NCBI GenBank assembly: GCA_023257495.1
Contig: JALRCC010000095.1
Coordinates: forward strand, 1-9,533
Source: Rugosibacter sp.
Lineage (GTDB): Bacteria; Pseudomonadota; Gammaproteobacteria; Burkholderiales; Rhodocyclaceae
Direction of reading: 5' to 3'
Length of the DNA: 9,533 bases
The position numbers and the translations under genes are program-made. How positions within the stretch are numbered: the first letter of the stretch is position 1; every line of letters begins with the position of its first letter. Below are positions 1 through 7,558 of this stretch, piece after piece. The notes under the pieces were generated by a model, which saw nothing but the letters and a program-made list of their open reading frames with translations, ran no database searches and was not told the DNA's origin.

Positions 1-1268
1 ACGAAGGTATCGTTAAGGTCAGTGGTGAAGTCGGCAGTGGCAAGACCATGCTGTGCCGCGTATTGATGGAGCGCCTGCCTGAAAATGTCACAATCATCTA
101 TCTGGCAAACCCATCACTGGCACGCGAAGACATTCTTTTCGCCATTGCCGATGAACTCCACCTTGCGTTACCAGAAAACTCCAGAACATCTTTCGTTTTG
201 CGCACCTTGCAAGACCACCTGATCACCTCTTTCAGTGAAGGTCGCCAGGTAGTCGTGCTCATCGACGAAGCTCACGCAATGCCAGCGGAAACGCTGGAAG
301 AAATTCGCCTGTTATCCAACCTCGAAACCAATCGTCATAAGCTGCTTCAGCTCGTGCTCTTTGGCCAGCCTGAGCTGGACGATATTTTGGCTCGCCCCGA
401 TATGCGCCAGCTCAAAGAGCGCATTACCCACAACTTCAGGCTGGAACCCCTGGTGCGCCATGATATCGCCAGCTATCTTGATTTTCGCATGCGTGCCGCA
501 GGCTATCGCGGCCCCAGTGTCTTCACACCCGCAGCAGTAAAGATGATCGCACGTAGCTCGCACGGTCTCACTCGCCGCATCAACATACTCGCTGACAAAG
601 CCTTGCTTGCGGCTTATGCCAAAGGCAGCCATCAAATTGGCACGAAAGAGGCCCAGGCAGCCATTCGCGATAGCGAGTTCAGCCAAGCCACCTATGCCGA
701 CAAAAAAACATCCCGCAACTTAACTCGCCTACTCATTTTTGGTGGCACAGCCATTGCGGTCGTCGTAGCGTTGATTACGGCCACATGGCTGATCGCCACC
801 ACTCAACGCCCCAGCCGGCTTGCAACCGAAACTCGCTTACCTGCGCTATCTACACCACAACCTTCTTCACCACAACCTGCCAACAAAGCCATGTCCGCCG
901 TGTCAAGCCCTGGGGTCCCCTCACCGACTCCTCACAAGCCAGTGGCCTATCCATTGACCCAGGAGCGCCTGACCGCTGGCCAATACTGGCTTGAAAAAGC
1001 GCCGGACAATCACTGGTTTATACAAATCTGGGCAACTGATGCAACCCAGCAGGAACAAATCGAAAACTTTTTAAACACCGCTGCACCGCAAGCTGATTTC
1101 AACAATCTGCGCGTCTATTTTTCATCCCTCAGCGGTAAGCCGCGTTATGGCATCATCTATGGCGACTACGCAACACGCGCCGCAGCTGTGACTGGCATCA
1201 AACAGCTACCGGATGCACTGAAAAAGACCAAACCCTATGCCCGTCAGGTAAGTCGCCTGCGGCAATGA
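1..1268 (+). CDS. mshM: MshM/ExeA-type AAA ATPase with C-terminal SPOR domain (5' truncated)
   Basis: The reading frame is open from base 3, so the gene starts before the window; the ATG at 48 lies just after the P-loop and cannot be the true start. Counting the codon at 3-5 as residue 1, Walker A is GEVGSGKT (8-15) and Walker B is VVVLIDEAH (D88, E89). QLKERITHNFRLEPL and SHGLTRRINILADKALLAAY match the conserved C-terminal part of ExeA/GspA/MshM ATPases. A hydrophobic segment at about 243-266 is a single membrane helix. A Pro/Ser/Thr-rich linker follows, then a SPOR-like domain (about 337-421: HWFIQIWATD, then PRYGIIYGDYATRAAAV). From family knowledge, these ATPases help secretins assemble or pass through peptidoglycan, and SPOR domains bind glycan strands lacking stem peptides. 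The cytoplasmic ATPase, helix, periplasmic SPOR topology is inferred. It lies directly upstream of the secretin gene, fitting that role. The family is clear; the MSHA assignment rests on context. Confidence 0.88.
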   Translation, partial: EGIVKVSGEVGSGKTMLCRVLMERLPENVTIIYLANPSLAREDILFAIADELHLALPENSRTSFVLRTLQDHLITSFSEGRQVVVLIDEAHAMPAETLEEIRLLSNLETNRHKLLQLVLFGQPELDDILARPDMRQLKERITHNFRLEPLVRHDIASYLDFRMRAAGYRGPSVFTPAAVKMIARSSHGLTRRINILADKALLAAYAKGSHQIGTKEAQAAIRDSEFSQATYADKKTSRNLTRLLIFGGTAIAVVVALITATWLIATTQRPSRLATETRLPALSTPQPSSPQPANKAMSAVSSPGVPSPTPHKPVAYPLTQERLTAGQYWLEKAPDNHWFIQIWATDATQQEQIENFLNTAAPQADFNNLRVYFSSLSGKPRYGIIYGDYATRAAAVTGIKQLPDALKKTKPYARQVSRLRQ

Positions 1269-1301
1269 AAAAGCACCAAATATCCCTCTTATTAACCATT
1301 A

Positions 1302-1347
1302 AAATCATTAAGTTAAATAAAAAATATCATGTATCATACGAATATTC
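1302..1347 (+). promoter_or_regulatory. Possible promoter region upstream of mshL
   Basis: The 120-base gap between mshM and mshL is strikingly AT-rich compared with the flanking genes. It contains two adjacent -10-like hexamers, TATCAT at 1325-1330 and 1332-1337, and a weak -35-like TTAAGT at 1308-1313 (18 bases before the second hexamer). A perfect 8-bp palindrome GAATATTC sits at 1340-1347. CATTAAAAT and CATTAAGTT form an imperfect direct repeat just upstream. The -35 match is poor, and no terminator with a U-tract is seen after mshM. A promoter is inferred from position and composition only. Confidence 0.25.
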
Positions 1348-1378
1348 AAACATTACTGCTTGATTGAATAGCTACTTT

Positions 1379-1391
1379 GGAGAACCCATTG
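1379..1391 (+). promoter_or_regulatory. Ribosome binding site that sets the mshL start (TTG)
   Basis: GGAGA at 1379-1383 is a good Shine-Dalgarno sequence placed five bases before TTG at 1389-1391. The other in-frame TTG at 1377 overlaps this site and has no ribosome binding site of its own. Starting at 1389 gives a compact lipoprotein signal peptide (basic start, hydrophobic core, then LAAC), which supports the choice. Confidence 0.6.
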
Positions 1392-3239
1392 CGTCCACAC
1401 CTCAAACTAGCGCTTTCTACTACAGGCTTCGCCAGCCTTGTCTTTTTGGCCGCCTGTAGCACCATTCAGCCCCCGGCAGTTTCCACAACGCATCTCCACG
1501 CTGAAAACATTCCATCTGTTGCTGCACGTGACATCCCGACGCCTGTTGCAGCGGCCATCACGCTACCCCGCCCAACGGTCTCCGCAAAAACAGAAACTTA
1601 CTCGGTATCTGTGCGCAACATTCCAGTACAGGATTTACTCTTTGCCCTGTCGCGTGACGCAAAAATCAATGTCGATGTACACCCGGGTATCAATGGCGTC
1701 GTCACGATCAATGCCATAGACCAAACCTTGCAGCAAATTCTCACCCGTATCGCCAAACAGGTTGATATGCGCTGGGAAATCGACGGACCAAATCTGATTG
1801 TCATGCCTGATTCGCCTTTTCTGCATACTTACAAAGTCGATTACGTCAATATGCTGCGCGATGTCAGCAGCTCCGTTTCCATCAATACACAGATTGCTTC
1901 AACCAGCTCCGGAGTCAGTGCAAACGCCTCTAGCGGAGGGGGTAACAACTCAACCACCACGGTCACCAGCAAAGCACAAAACAATTTCTGAGTCTCTGTT
2001 GAGAAAAACATCAAAGACATCCTGCGCGAAACAGACAAAATTCTGCCTGAAGGCTCCAGCGAAACAGTCATCGAACACGATAACCAACAGGAAACCACAG
2101 GCACGGGCGCTTCATCAGCTGGGGCAAATAAAGGGGGCAAAGGAAATACACCGTCGCTCGCAGGAAGCCCCAACCCTGCCAGCTTGCAAGAACAAGGCAC
2201 CACCATCGTCAAGCGGACGACTTTTCGTGAAGCAGCGTCTGTCATCACCAACCCCGAAGCAGGGGTGATTGTTGTGCGCGCCACCGCTCGCCAGCACGAA
2301 AAAGTACAGGAATACATCGATCAAGTCACCCGCAATGCCGGGCGACAGGTCATTATCGAAGCCACTATTGCTGAAGTGACGCTGAATAACAATTACAAAC
2401 AGGGCATCAACTGGCAAAGTCTGCGGTCGTTGCGATCTCCTGGAACGGCGGGCTTCTCATTGGCTCAATCTCCGACAGGGCTAACCAACGGCGCTGTGCC
2501 TGACCCCTTTGCCGCGCCGGGTGCTTCATTTTTACTCAACTATGTGGCACCGGGTCTAGGCATTTCATCCACGCTGGCTTTGCTGGAAACCTTTGGCAAC
2601 GTTAAAGTATTGTCGAGCCCAAAAATCAGTGTGCTGAATAATCAAACCGCCATGTTGAAAGTCGTCGATAACGTGGTCTATTTTGAGGTCAAATCAGACT
2701 CCACAATCGGTCAGGTGAATACGCAGAAATCATTCACCACAACCGCTAAATCGATCGCCGTTGGCCTGGTCATGAATGTCACACCACAAATTAGTGAAGC
2801 AAACATGATCACCCTGAATGTGCGTCCTACCATCTCAAGAGTCACCGGCTTCAAAACCGATCCGAACCCGGATATTCCATCTGCCATACCCAATCGCGTG
2901 CCTGAAATACAAACTCGCGAAATGGAATCCGTCTTGCGTCTGGCCAATGGCGAAATTGCAGTCATGGGCGGATTGATGGAAGACAAAATAAATTACAACA
3001 CGGACGCAGTTCCCGGATTGGCCAACTTACCAGGCATTGGCAACATCTTCCGCAATCGTGACGATACCAACACCAAGACCGAGTTGGTCATTTTCCTAAA
3101 ACCAACCGTCATCCGTGATGCCAGCTTGAACGGCGACTATCGTGAATTTCGGCAACAACTCCCCGATCAGGATTTTTTCAAAAACAACCCTGGCCCTGAT
3201 CAAACAATGACCGAAAGTTCAAGGACGCGCGCGCCATGA
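1389..3239 (+). pseudogene. mshL: MshL-like outer-membrane secretin, interrupted by one in-frame TGA
   Basis: The gene encodes the ring-forming outer-membrane channel through which the pilus would exit. From TTG 1389 a lipoprotein signal ends in LAAC with the lipid-accepting Cys at residue 23; Ser at +2 fits outer-membrane sorting. Residues about 70-140 resemble the STN/N0 domain (VRNIPVQDLLFALSRDAKI). A Ser/Gly/Asn-rich stretch (about 171-200) ends at TGA 1989-1991 (position 201). The same frame continues without a gap into VSVEKNIKDILRE, a second Gly/Ser linker, a secretin N-domain (TTFREAASVITNPEAGVIVV) and the C-terminal secretin domain with VLSSPKISVLNN, VPEIQTREMES and VPGLANLPGIGNIFR. 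Full length would be 616 positions, normal for MshL. The first in-frame start-like codon after the stop that gives a long product is TTG 2184; that product lacks a signal peptide, N0 and any clear ribosome binding site. It may be a real null allele, a read-through gene or a base error. The family call is firm; its functional state is unknown. Confidence 0.85.
1989..1991 (+). other. In-frame TGA stop inside mshL
   Basis: The codon order is AAC AAT TTC TGA GTC TCT GTT GAG AAA. Frame is kept on both sides, so this is a substitution and not an indel. TGG to TGA is the simplest origin, giving NNF-W-VSVEKN; I recall an aromatic, often Trp, at this place in MshL relatives, but cannot align here. No homopolymer run is present at the site. 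TGA also ends mshM, mshL, mshN and mshG in this window, so it acts as a stop in this genome. Confidence 0.9.
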
Positions 3240-4579
3240 GTCTGCTCATGGATGCCCTCAAGAAAGCGGAGTTAGCCAAGCGTGAAGGTGGCCTCAGTAG
3301 CAACCCGCAAGCAACAGACAACTCCTCTGCCAGTCTGACACTGGAACCACTTTCTGCATCCACGCCAGCCGCAGCATCACATACCAGCACAAGCGCCCAG
3401 GACAACCAATCCATCGACGACTGGCCGCATGTGCCATCGCGCCTTGAATCACTCGATGATGCATTTCTGGCAGAAATGGAAACCACTGTACGGCGCACAG
3501 CGCCAGCGTCGACTGGATCCGCATCAGCTTTTTCAAAGCCACGTACTGAGCCTTCCGCAACGCAATCTGCGTTCAAACCCGAGCCCTCCGCCGCAAAAAA
3601 TTTATTCACGGCCAAACAACCTGCCACAGCGGTACGTAATAAAAACTTTGCGCTCTTACTGGGTGGCTTGACTGCGCTGGCAGTAATCGCCATCGGGATT
3701 TATTTTTGGTGGCAGCTACAGCCCCACACACCGCCACCCGTCGCCATTCCATTACATGAAGTTCAGGTAACAAATTCGCCGACGCGTTCCACTGCCACCG
3801 TCCCACCAGCGCCGACTTTTCCTGCATCAGTACCATTGACTGCCAACCTGGCAACAGCGAACGATGATGAGGCCCCCATCGCAAAACCTCAAAGTGCTCT
3901 GCGGGCAAATCATCAATCACCGCAAAACTCCAGGCACAGTGCAGGGGATGTAACAAATATGCCGGATGCAACCGGCACTACTGATCCTATCCATCTGACC
4001 AAGGCACCTCAGCAGGTGAATCCCTCCCTGCTGCATGGCTTTGACGCATTCAATCGCGGTGACCTTGCCAGCGCGCATGCCGAATACACGCGCGCCCTGC
4101 AGTCTGACCCGCGCAATACCGATGCCCTGCACGGTCTGGCGGCCATTGCCCAAAAACAGGGGCATTGGGATCAGGCAGCCTGGGGATATCAAAAAATACT
4201 CGAAGCCAACCCGCAAGACGCCGTAGCGCTTGCTGCACTGATGAATATCCGCAGCCAAGCGGATCCAGCAACGGCCGAGAGTCGCCTGAAAACGCTGGCT
4301 GTTGCCCAGCCAGAACTAGCTGCCCCCGCTTTCTCCCTAGGCAACCTGTACGCCCGGCAAAACCGCTGGAGCGAAGCACAGCAAGCCTACTTTCAAGCCT
4401 ACAGCGCAGACCCTGATAATCCCGACATCCTCTATAACCTCGCGATCAGCCTTGAGCATATTCGCCAAAACAAATTAGCGGCCCAATACTACGGCCAAGC
4501 GATAGCCGCAGCAAAAAACCACCCGGCTAATTTTGACAGTGCCCAAGCGGCTGCCCGCATACAGGCATTGCAGCCCTGA
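3236..4579 (+). CDS. mshN: MshN-like membrane-anchored TPR protein
   Basis: This is a 447-residue protein. It begins MSLLMDALKKAELAKREGG, a charged amphipathic N-terminus that I recall from TPR proteins of betaproteobacterial pilus loci. A low-complexity Ser/Ala/Pro region follows. One membrane helix lies at about 138-160 (FALLLGGLTALAVIAIGIYFWW), preceded by basic residues, so the N-terminus is probably cytoplasmic. A second Pro/Thr-rich linker leads to TPR-like repeats from about 262 to the end (GDLASAHAEYTRALQSDPRN, QGHWDQAAWGYQKILEANPQ, NRWSEAQQAYFQAYSADPDN). The periplasmic TPRs probably bind partner proteins of the secretin or alignment complex; this is inferred. ATG overlaps the mshL stop (ATGA), with AAGGA at 3221-3225, so it is translationally coupled to mshL. 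If ribosomes leave at the TGA in mshL, expression here may fall. The TPR call is firm; the MshN name rests on gene order. Confidence 0.75.
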   Translation: MSLLMDALKKAELAKREGGLSSNPQATDNSSASLTLEPLSASTPAAASHTSTSAQDNQSIDDWPHVPSRLESLDDAFLAEMETTVRRTAPASTGSASAFSKPRTEPSATQSAFKPEPSAAKNLFTAKQPATAVRNKNFALLLGGLTALAVIAIGIYFWWQLQPHTPPPVAIPLHEVQVTNSPTRSTATVPPAPTFPASVPLTANLATANDDEAPIAKPQSALRANHQSPQNSRHSAGDVTNMPDATGTTDPIHLTKAPQQVNPSLLHGFDAFNRGDLASAHAEYTRALQSDPRNTDALHGLAAIAQKQGHWDQAAWGYQKILEANPQDAVALAALMNIRSQADPATAESRLKTLAVAQPELAAPAFSLGNLYARQNRWSEAQQAYFQAYSADPDNPDILYNLAISLEHIRQNKLAAQYYGQAIAAAKNHPANFDSAQAAARIQALQP

Positions 4580-4603
4580 TTACTTGTTCGGTATAAGTCA
4601 TAT

Positions 4604-6310
4604 ATGAGTCAGCCCACTCTCCAGCGCCGACGTGTCGGCCAGATACTCATCGAACATGGCGTAATCAGCGAGGATCAGTTGCGGATTGCCTTGCTGGAAC
4701 AGATGAAGTCCGACCAGCCTGTCGGACGGCTCCTGGTCTCTCTGGGATTTGTTTCGGAAGCCACGTTGCGCGAGGCGCTGAGCGAATCACTAGGCTATGA
4801 ATCGGTTGATCTATCCAACACCATTGTCGATCCGGAAGCCATTCGGCTCATTCCACGTGATCTCGCCAAACGACACCTGCTTTTAGGTTTGAGTTATTCA
4901 CCGACGACACACCATCTGAAAATCGCCATTGCCGACCCCAATAATATTGTCGCCATAGACAAACTACGCGCCTTAATTCACCACGAAATCCATATCGAAG
5001 CTCTACTGGCAGGTGAATCAGAAATCAGCCAGGCCATTGATCAGTATTACAGCCATGAATTGTCAATTGACGGCATCCTGAACGAGATTGAAACCGGCGA
5101 AATTGACTATCGCAGTATCACCTCCACCCTCGACGAATATAGTCAACCGGTCGTGCGGCTAGTCGATGCGTTACTGACTGATTCCGTCAAGCGCAATGCA
5201 TCTGACGTTCACTTCGAACCCGAGGCTAATTTTTTACGTATCCGTTATCGCATCGATGGCTTGTTGCGTCAGATTCGTGCCTTACATAAATCCTATTGGG
5301 CCGCGATGGCAGTACGTATCAAAGTCATGAGTGGCATGAATATCGCCGAGACTCGCGCCCCGCAAGATGGGCGAATTTCACTCAATATCAGTGGCGACAC
5401 GGTTGACTTTCGGGTATCAGCCCAACCCACGATCCACGGCGAGAATATCGTGCTACGCATTCTCGACCGCAAAAAGGGCATTGTTCCGCTGGATAAGCTC
5501 GGCTTGGACGATCACCAGATCAACTTGCTCAAGCTGATGGTCGCCCGACCAGAAGGCATCATTCTCATGACCGGCCCCACCGGTAGCGGAAAAACCACAA
5601 CGCTATATTCGGTGCTCAACCATATCAATCTCGAGGGGATCAATATCATGACCCTGGAAGATCCAGTAGAGTACCCCATGGCAATGATTCGCCAAACATC
5701 CGTTGCCGAGTCTGCCAAACTGGATTTTGCCAACGGCATTCGCTCCATGATGCGGCAAGACCCTGACGTCATCCTGGTGGGTGAAATTCGCGATGCGGAT
5801 ACCGCCGAAATGGCATTTCGCGCAGCCATGACGGGTCACCAGGTTTATTCCACACTACACACCAACTCTGCCTTGGGTGCCATTCCGCGCCTGCTGGATA
5901 TTGGCGTGTTACCTGACATCATGGCGGGCAACATCATTGGCATGATCGCTCAGCGTTTGGTGCGGCGTTTATGTGTCCATTGTCGCAAACCCTATCCAGC
6001 AGAATCTCATGAAAAGAAACTCCTGGGTATCAATGTGTCGCAGGCTGCGCCGATGTTATATCGTGCCGTTGGTTGTTCCAAATGCGACAATCAGGGTTAT
6101 CGCGGCCGTATGGCAATCATGGAGTTATTACGTCTGGATAGTGAGCTGGATGATCTCATCAGCCGTCGTACCAGCTTGCATGTCATTCGCAGCGCAGCAA
6201 TTGCCAAAGGATTTCAACCCTTGGCAGCTGATGGTCTCCGTCGTGTACTGGATGGCTCCACCTCTATCGAAGAAATCGGTCGAGTGGTTGATCTGACTGA
6301 CCGCATGTAA
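4604..6310 (+). CDS. mshE: MshE-type pilus assembly ATPase (GspE/PilB family) with MshEN domain
   Basis: This hexameric cytoplasmic motor powers pilin polymerisation. Length (568 residues) is normal. Residues 10-33 and 39-62 form two tandem repeats of the MshEN type: RVGQILIEHGVISEDQLRIALLEQ in outline, then PVGRLLVSLGFVSEATL. In V. cholerae MshE such repeats bind cyclic di-GMP; here R10, G12, L15, G19, L26, L30 and Q33 are kept, while the second repeat has P39 and V40 and lacks the final Gln (S62). The ATPase core has Walker A GPTGSGKTT (324-332), the Asp box TLEDPVEYP, Walker B DPDVILVGEIRD (386-397) and the His box TGHQVYSTLHTN (410-421). The zinc-binding tetracysteine is complete (C457, C460, C491, C494). 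It starts 24 bases after mshN, in the same frame, with only a weak TAAG as ribosome binding site. All catalytic motifs are present, so it should be active. Confidence 0.95.
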   Translation: MSQPTLQRRRVGQILIEHGVISEDQLRIALLEQMKSDQPVGRLLVSLGFVSEATLREALSESLGYESVDLSNTIVDPEAIRLIPRDLAKRHLLLGLSYSPTTHHLKIAIADPNNIVAIDKLRALIHHEIHIEALLAGESEISQAIDQYYSHELSIDGILNEIETGEIDYRSITSTLDEYSQPVVRLVDALLTDSVKRNASDVHFEPEANFLRIRYRIDGLLRQIRALHKSYWAAMAVRIKVMSGMNIAETRAPQDGRISLNISGDTVDFRVSAQPTIHGENIVLRILDRKKGIVPLDKLGLDDHQINLLKLMVARPEGIILMTGPTGSGKTTTLYSVLNHINLEGINIMTLEDPVEYPMAMIRQTSVAESAKLDFANGIRSMMRQDPDVILVGEIRDADTAEMAFRAAMTGHQVYSTLHTNSALGAIPRLLDIGVLPDIMAGNIIGMIAQRLVRRLCVHCRKPYPAESHEKKLLGINVSQAAPMLYRAVGCSKCDNQGYRGRMAIMELLRLDSELDDLISRRTSLHVIRSAAIAKGFQPLAADGLRRVLDGSTSIEEIGRVVDLTDRM

Positions 6311-6344
6311 ATCTGTCCGCTAAAGCCCTCTTCCACAAACAACC

Positions 6345-7547
6345 ATGGCGCTGTACTCATACAAGGCAATTGATGCAAGTGGCAAGATGGTCTTTGGTAA
6401 TCTCGAGGCCATCAATCTGATTGATCTCGAAATGCGATTAAAACGCATTGGTCTTGATTTCATCAATGGCGATGTGATCAAGCAACGCAGCAGTTTGAAT
6501 CGAACACGTATCACCCGCCTGGAACTCATCACCTTCTGCTTTCACCTGGAGCAACTTAGCCGTGCCGGTGTTCCCCTGATAGATGGCCTGGCCGACTTGC
6601 GTGATAGCCTGGAAAATCCTCGTTTTCGAGAAATCATTGCAGGAATGATAGAAAGCATTGAAGGTGGGGAAACGCTCTCGCAAGCCATGCATAAACACCC
6701 GCACACGTTTGATGAAGTCATGGTGAGCCTGATTCGTGCCGGTGAAGAAACTGGTTCCGTACCACAAGTACTGAACAATCTGCTCGAATCACTCAAATGG
6801 CAAGATGAGCTGGCAGCGCACACCAAAAAACTCATCATGTACCCCGCCTTTCTTGGCACTGTGGTCGTGGCAGTCGTGCTGTTCATGATGATTTATCTGG
6901 TCCCCAAGATGGCGGGCTTCATTCGCAATATGGGTCAAGCACTTCCGCTACAGACCAAAATACTTATCGCCACCTCTGATTTCTTTGTCAATTACTGGTA
7001 CGTCGTCATTGGTTTTCCGATCTTGCTTGTGGTGAGCCTCACCTTGCTGGTCAAACAAAACCCCGCAGCACGCTACCGCTTTGATGACATCAAGCTGCGT
7101 CTGCCATGGATAGGCGTCATACTCAAAAAAATCATTCTTTCGCGGTTTGCTTCTGTTTTCGCCATGATGTATGCCTCGGGCATTACCATTCTGGATTCGA
7201 TCAAAACCACAGAAGACATCGTCGGCAACCTTGTCATCAAAGAAGGATTGACGCGAGTCGGCAATTTGATTTCCGAAGGGAAAAATGTCACCGCCGCTTT
7301 CCAGCAAGTGGATCTTTTTCCGCCGCTGGTTTTGCGCATGCTGCGTGTGGGCGAAAATACCGGTGAACTCGATACAGCGTTAACCAACGTAAGCTATTTT
7401 TACAATCGCGACGTGCGTGAATCCATTGAAAAAGTACAGGCCATGATCGAACCTGTCATGACGATCATCATCGGCCTGATTCTTGGATGGATCATGCTCG
7501 CTGTGCTTGGGCCAATTTACGACATCATCACCAAAATGAAAACCTGA
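6345..7547 (+). CDS. mshG: MshG-type inner-membrane platform protein (GspF/PilC family)
   Basis: A 400-residue polytopic protein that couples the ATPase to pilin extraction from the inner membrane. The N-terminus MALYSYKAIDASGKMVFG is typical of the family and fixes the start, although no Shine-Dalgarno sequence is seen before it. Two T2SSF domains are visible: the first (about 55-190) holds FCFHLEQLSRAGVPLIDGL, GGETLSQAM and LIRAGEETGSVPQVL; the second repeats the pattern with FASVFAMMYASGITILDSI, EGKNVTAAFQQ and MLRVGENTGELDTAL. Membrane helices lie at about 168-188, 214-236 and 370-392. The C-terminal helix IGLILGWIMLAVLGPIYDI is characteristic. It follows mshE by 34 bases and is probably co-transcribed with it. 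Nothing is missing or disrupted. Confidence 0.95.
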   Translation: MALYSYKAIDASGKMVFGNLEAINLIDLEMRLKRIGLDFINGDVIKQRSSLNRTRITRLELITFCFHLEQLSRAGVPLIDGLADLRDSLENPRFREIIAGMIESIEGGETLSQAMHKHPHTFDEVMVSLIRAGEETGSVPQVLNNLLESLKWQDELAAHTKKLIMYPAFLGTVVVAVVLFMMIYLVPKMAGFIRNMGQALPLQTKILIATSDFFVNYWYVVIGFPILLVVSLTLLVKQNPAARYRFDDIKLRLPWIGVILKKIILSRFASVFAMMYASGITILDSIKTTEDIVGNLVIKEGLTRVGNLISEGKNVTAAFQQVDLFPPLVLRMLRVGENTGELDTALTNVSYFYNRDVRESIEKVQAMIEPVMTIIIGLILGWIMLAVLGPIYDIITKMKT

Positions 7548-7558
7548 GTGAACAATCG

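Noticed and set aside
1989..1991. TGA read as Trp through an altered genetic code
   Set aside because: TGA ends mshM, mshL, mshN and mshG at expected places, and TGG is used normally for Trp. Reassignment would fuse MshN to MshE.
1989..1991. TGA as a selenocysteine codon
   Set aside because: Secretins are not redox enzymes, and I see no convincing stem-loop just after the codon.
1798..2268. Long + strand frame overlapping the mshL break
   Set aside because: It is out of frame with both secretin halves, has no recognisable domain, and its existence follows from mshL codon use. It does not bridge the stop.
1841..2317. Opposite-strand open frame of 158 codons across the mshL break
   Set aside because: Composition is that of an antisense shadow of a Ser/Thr/Gly-rich region. 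There is no ribosome binding site or family resemblance.
3178..3693. Opposite-strand open frame of 171 codons over the mshL-mshN junction
   Set aside because: It is antisense to the low-complexity Ser/Ala/Pro region of mshN, with no motif and no start signal.
7487..7558. N-terminal extension of the PilM-PilN fusion from ATG 7487
   Set aside because: It would overlap 61 bases of mshG and add 24 residues with no fold-like pattern. ATG 7559 has better spacing and context.
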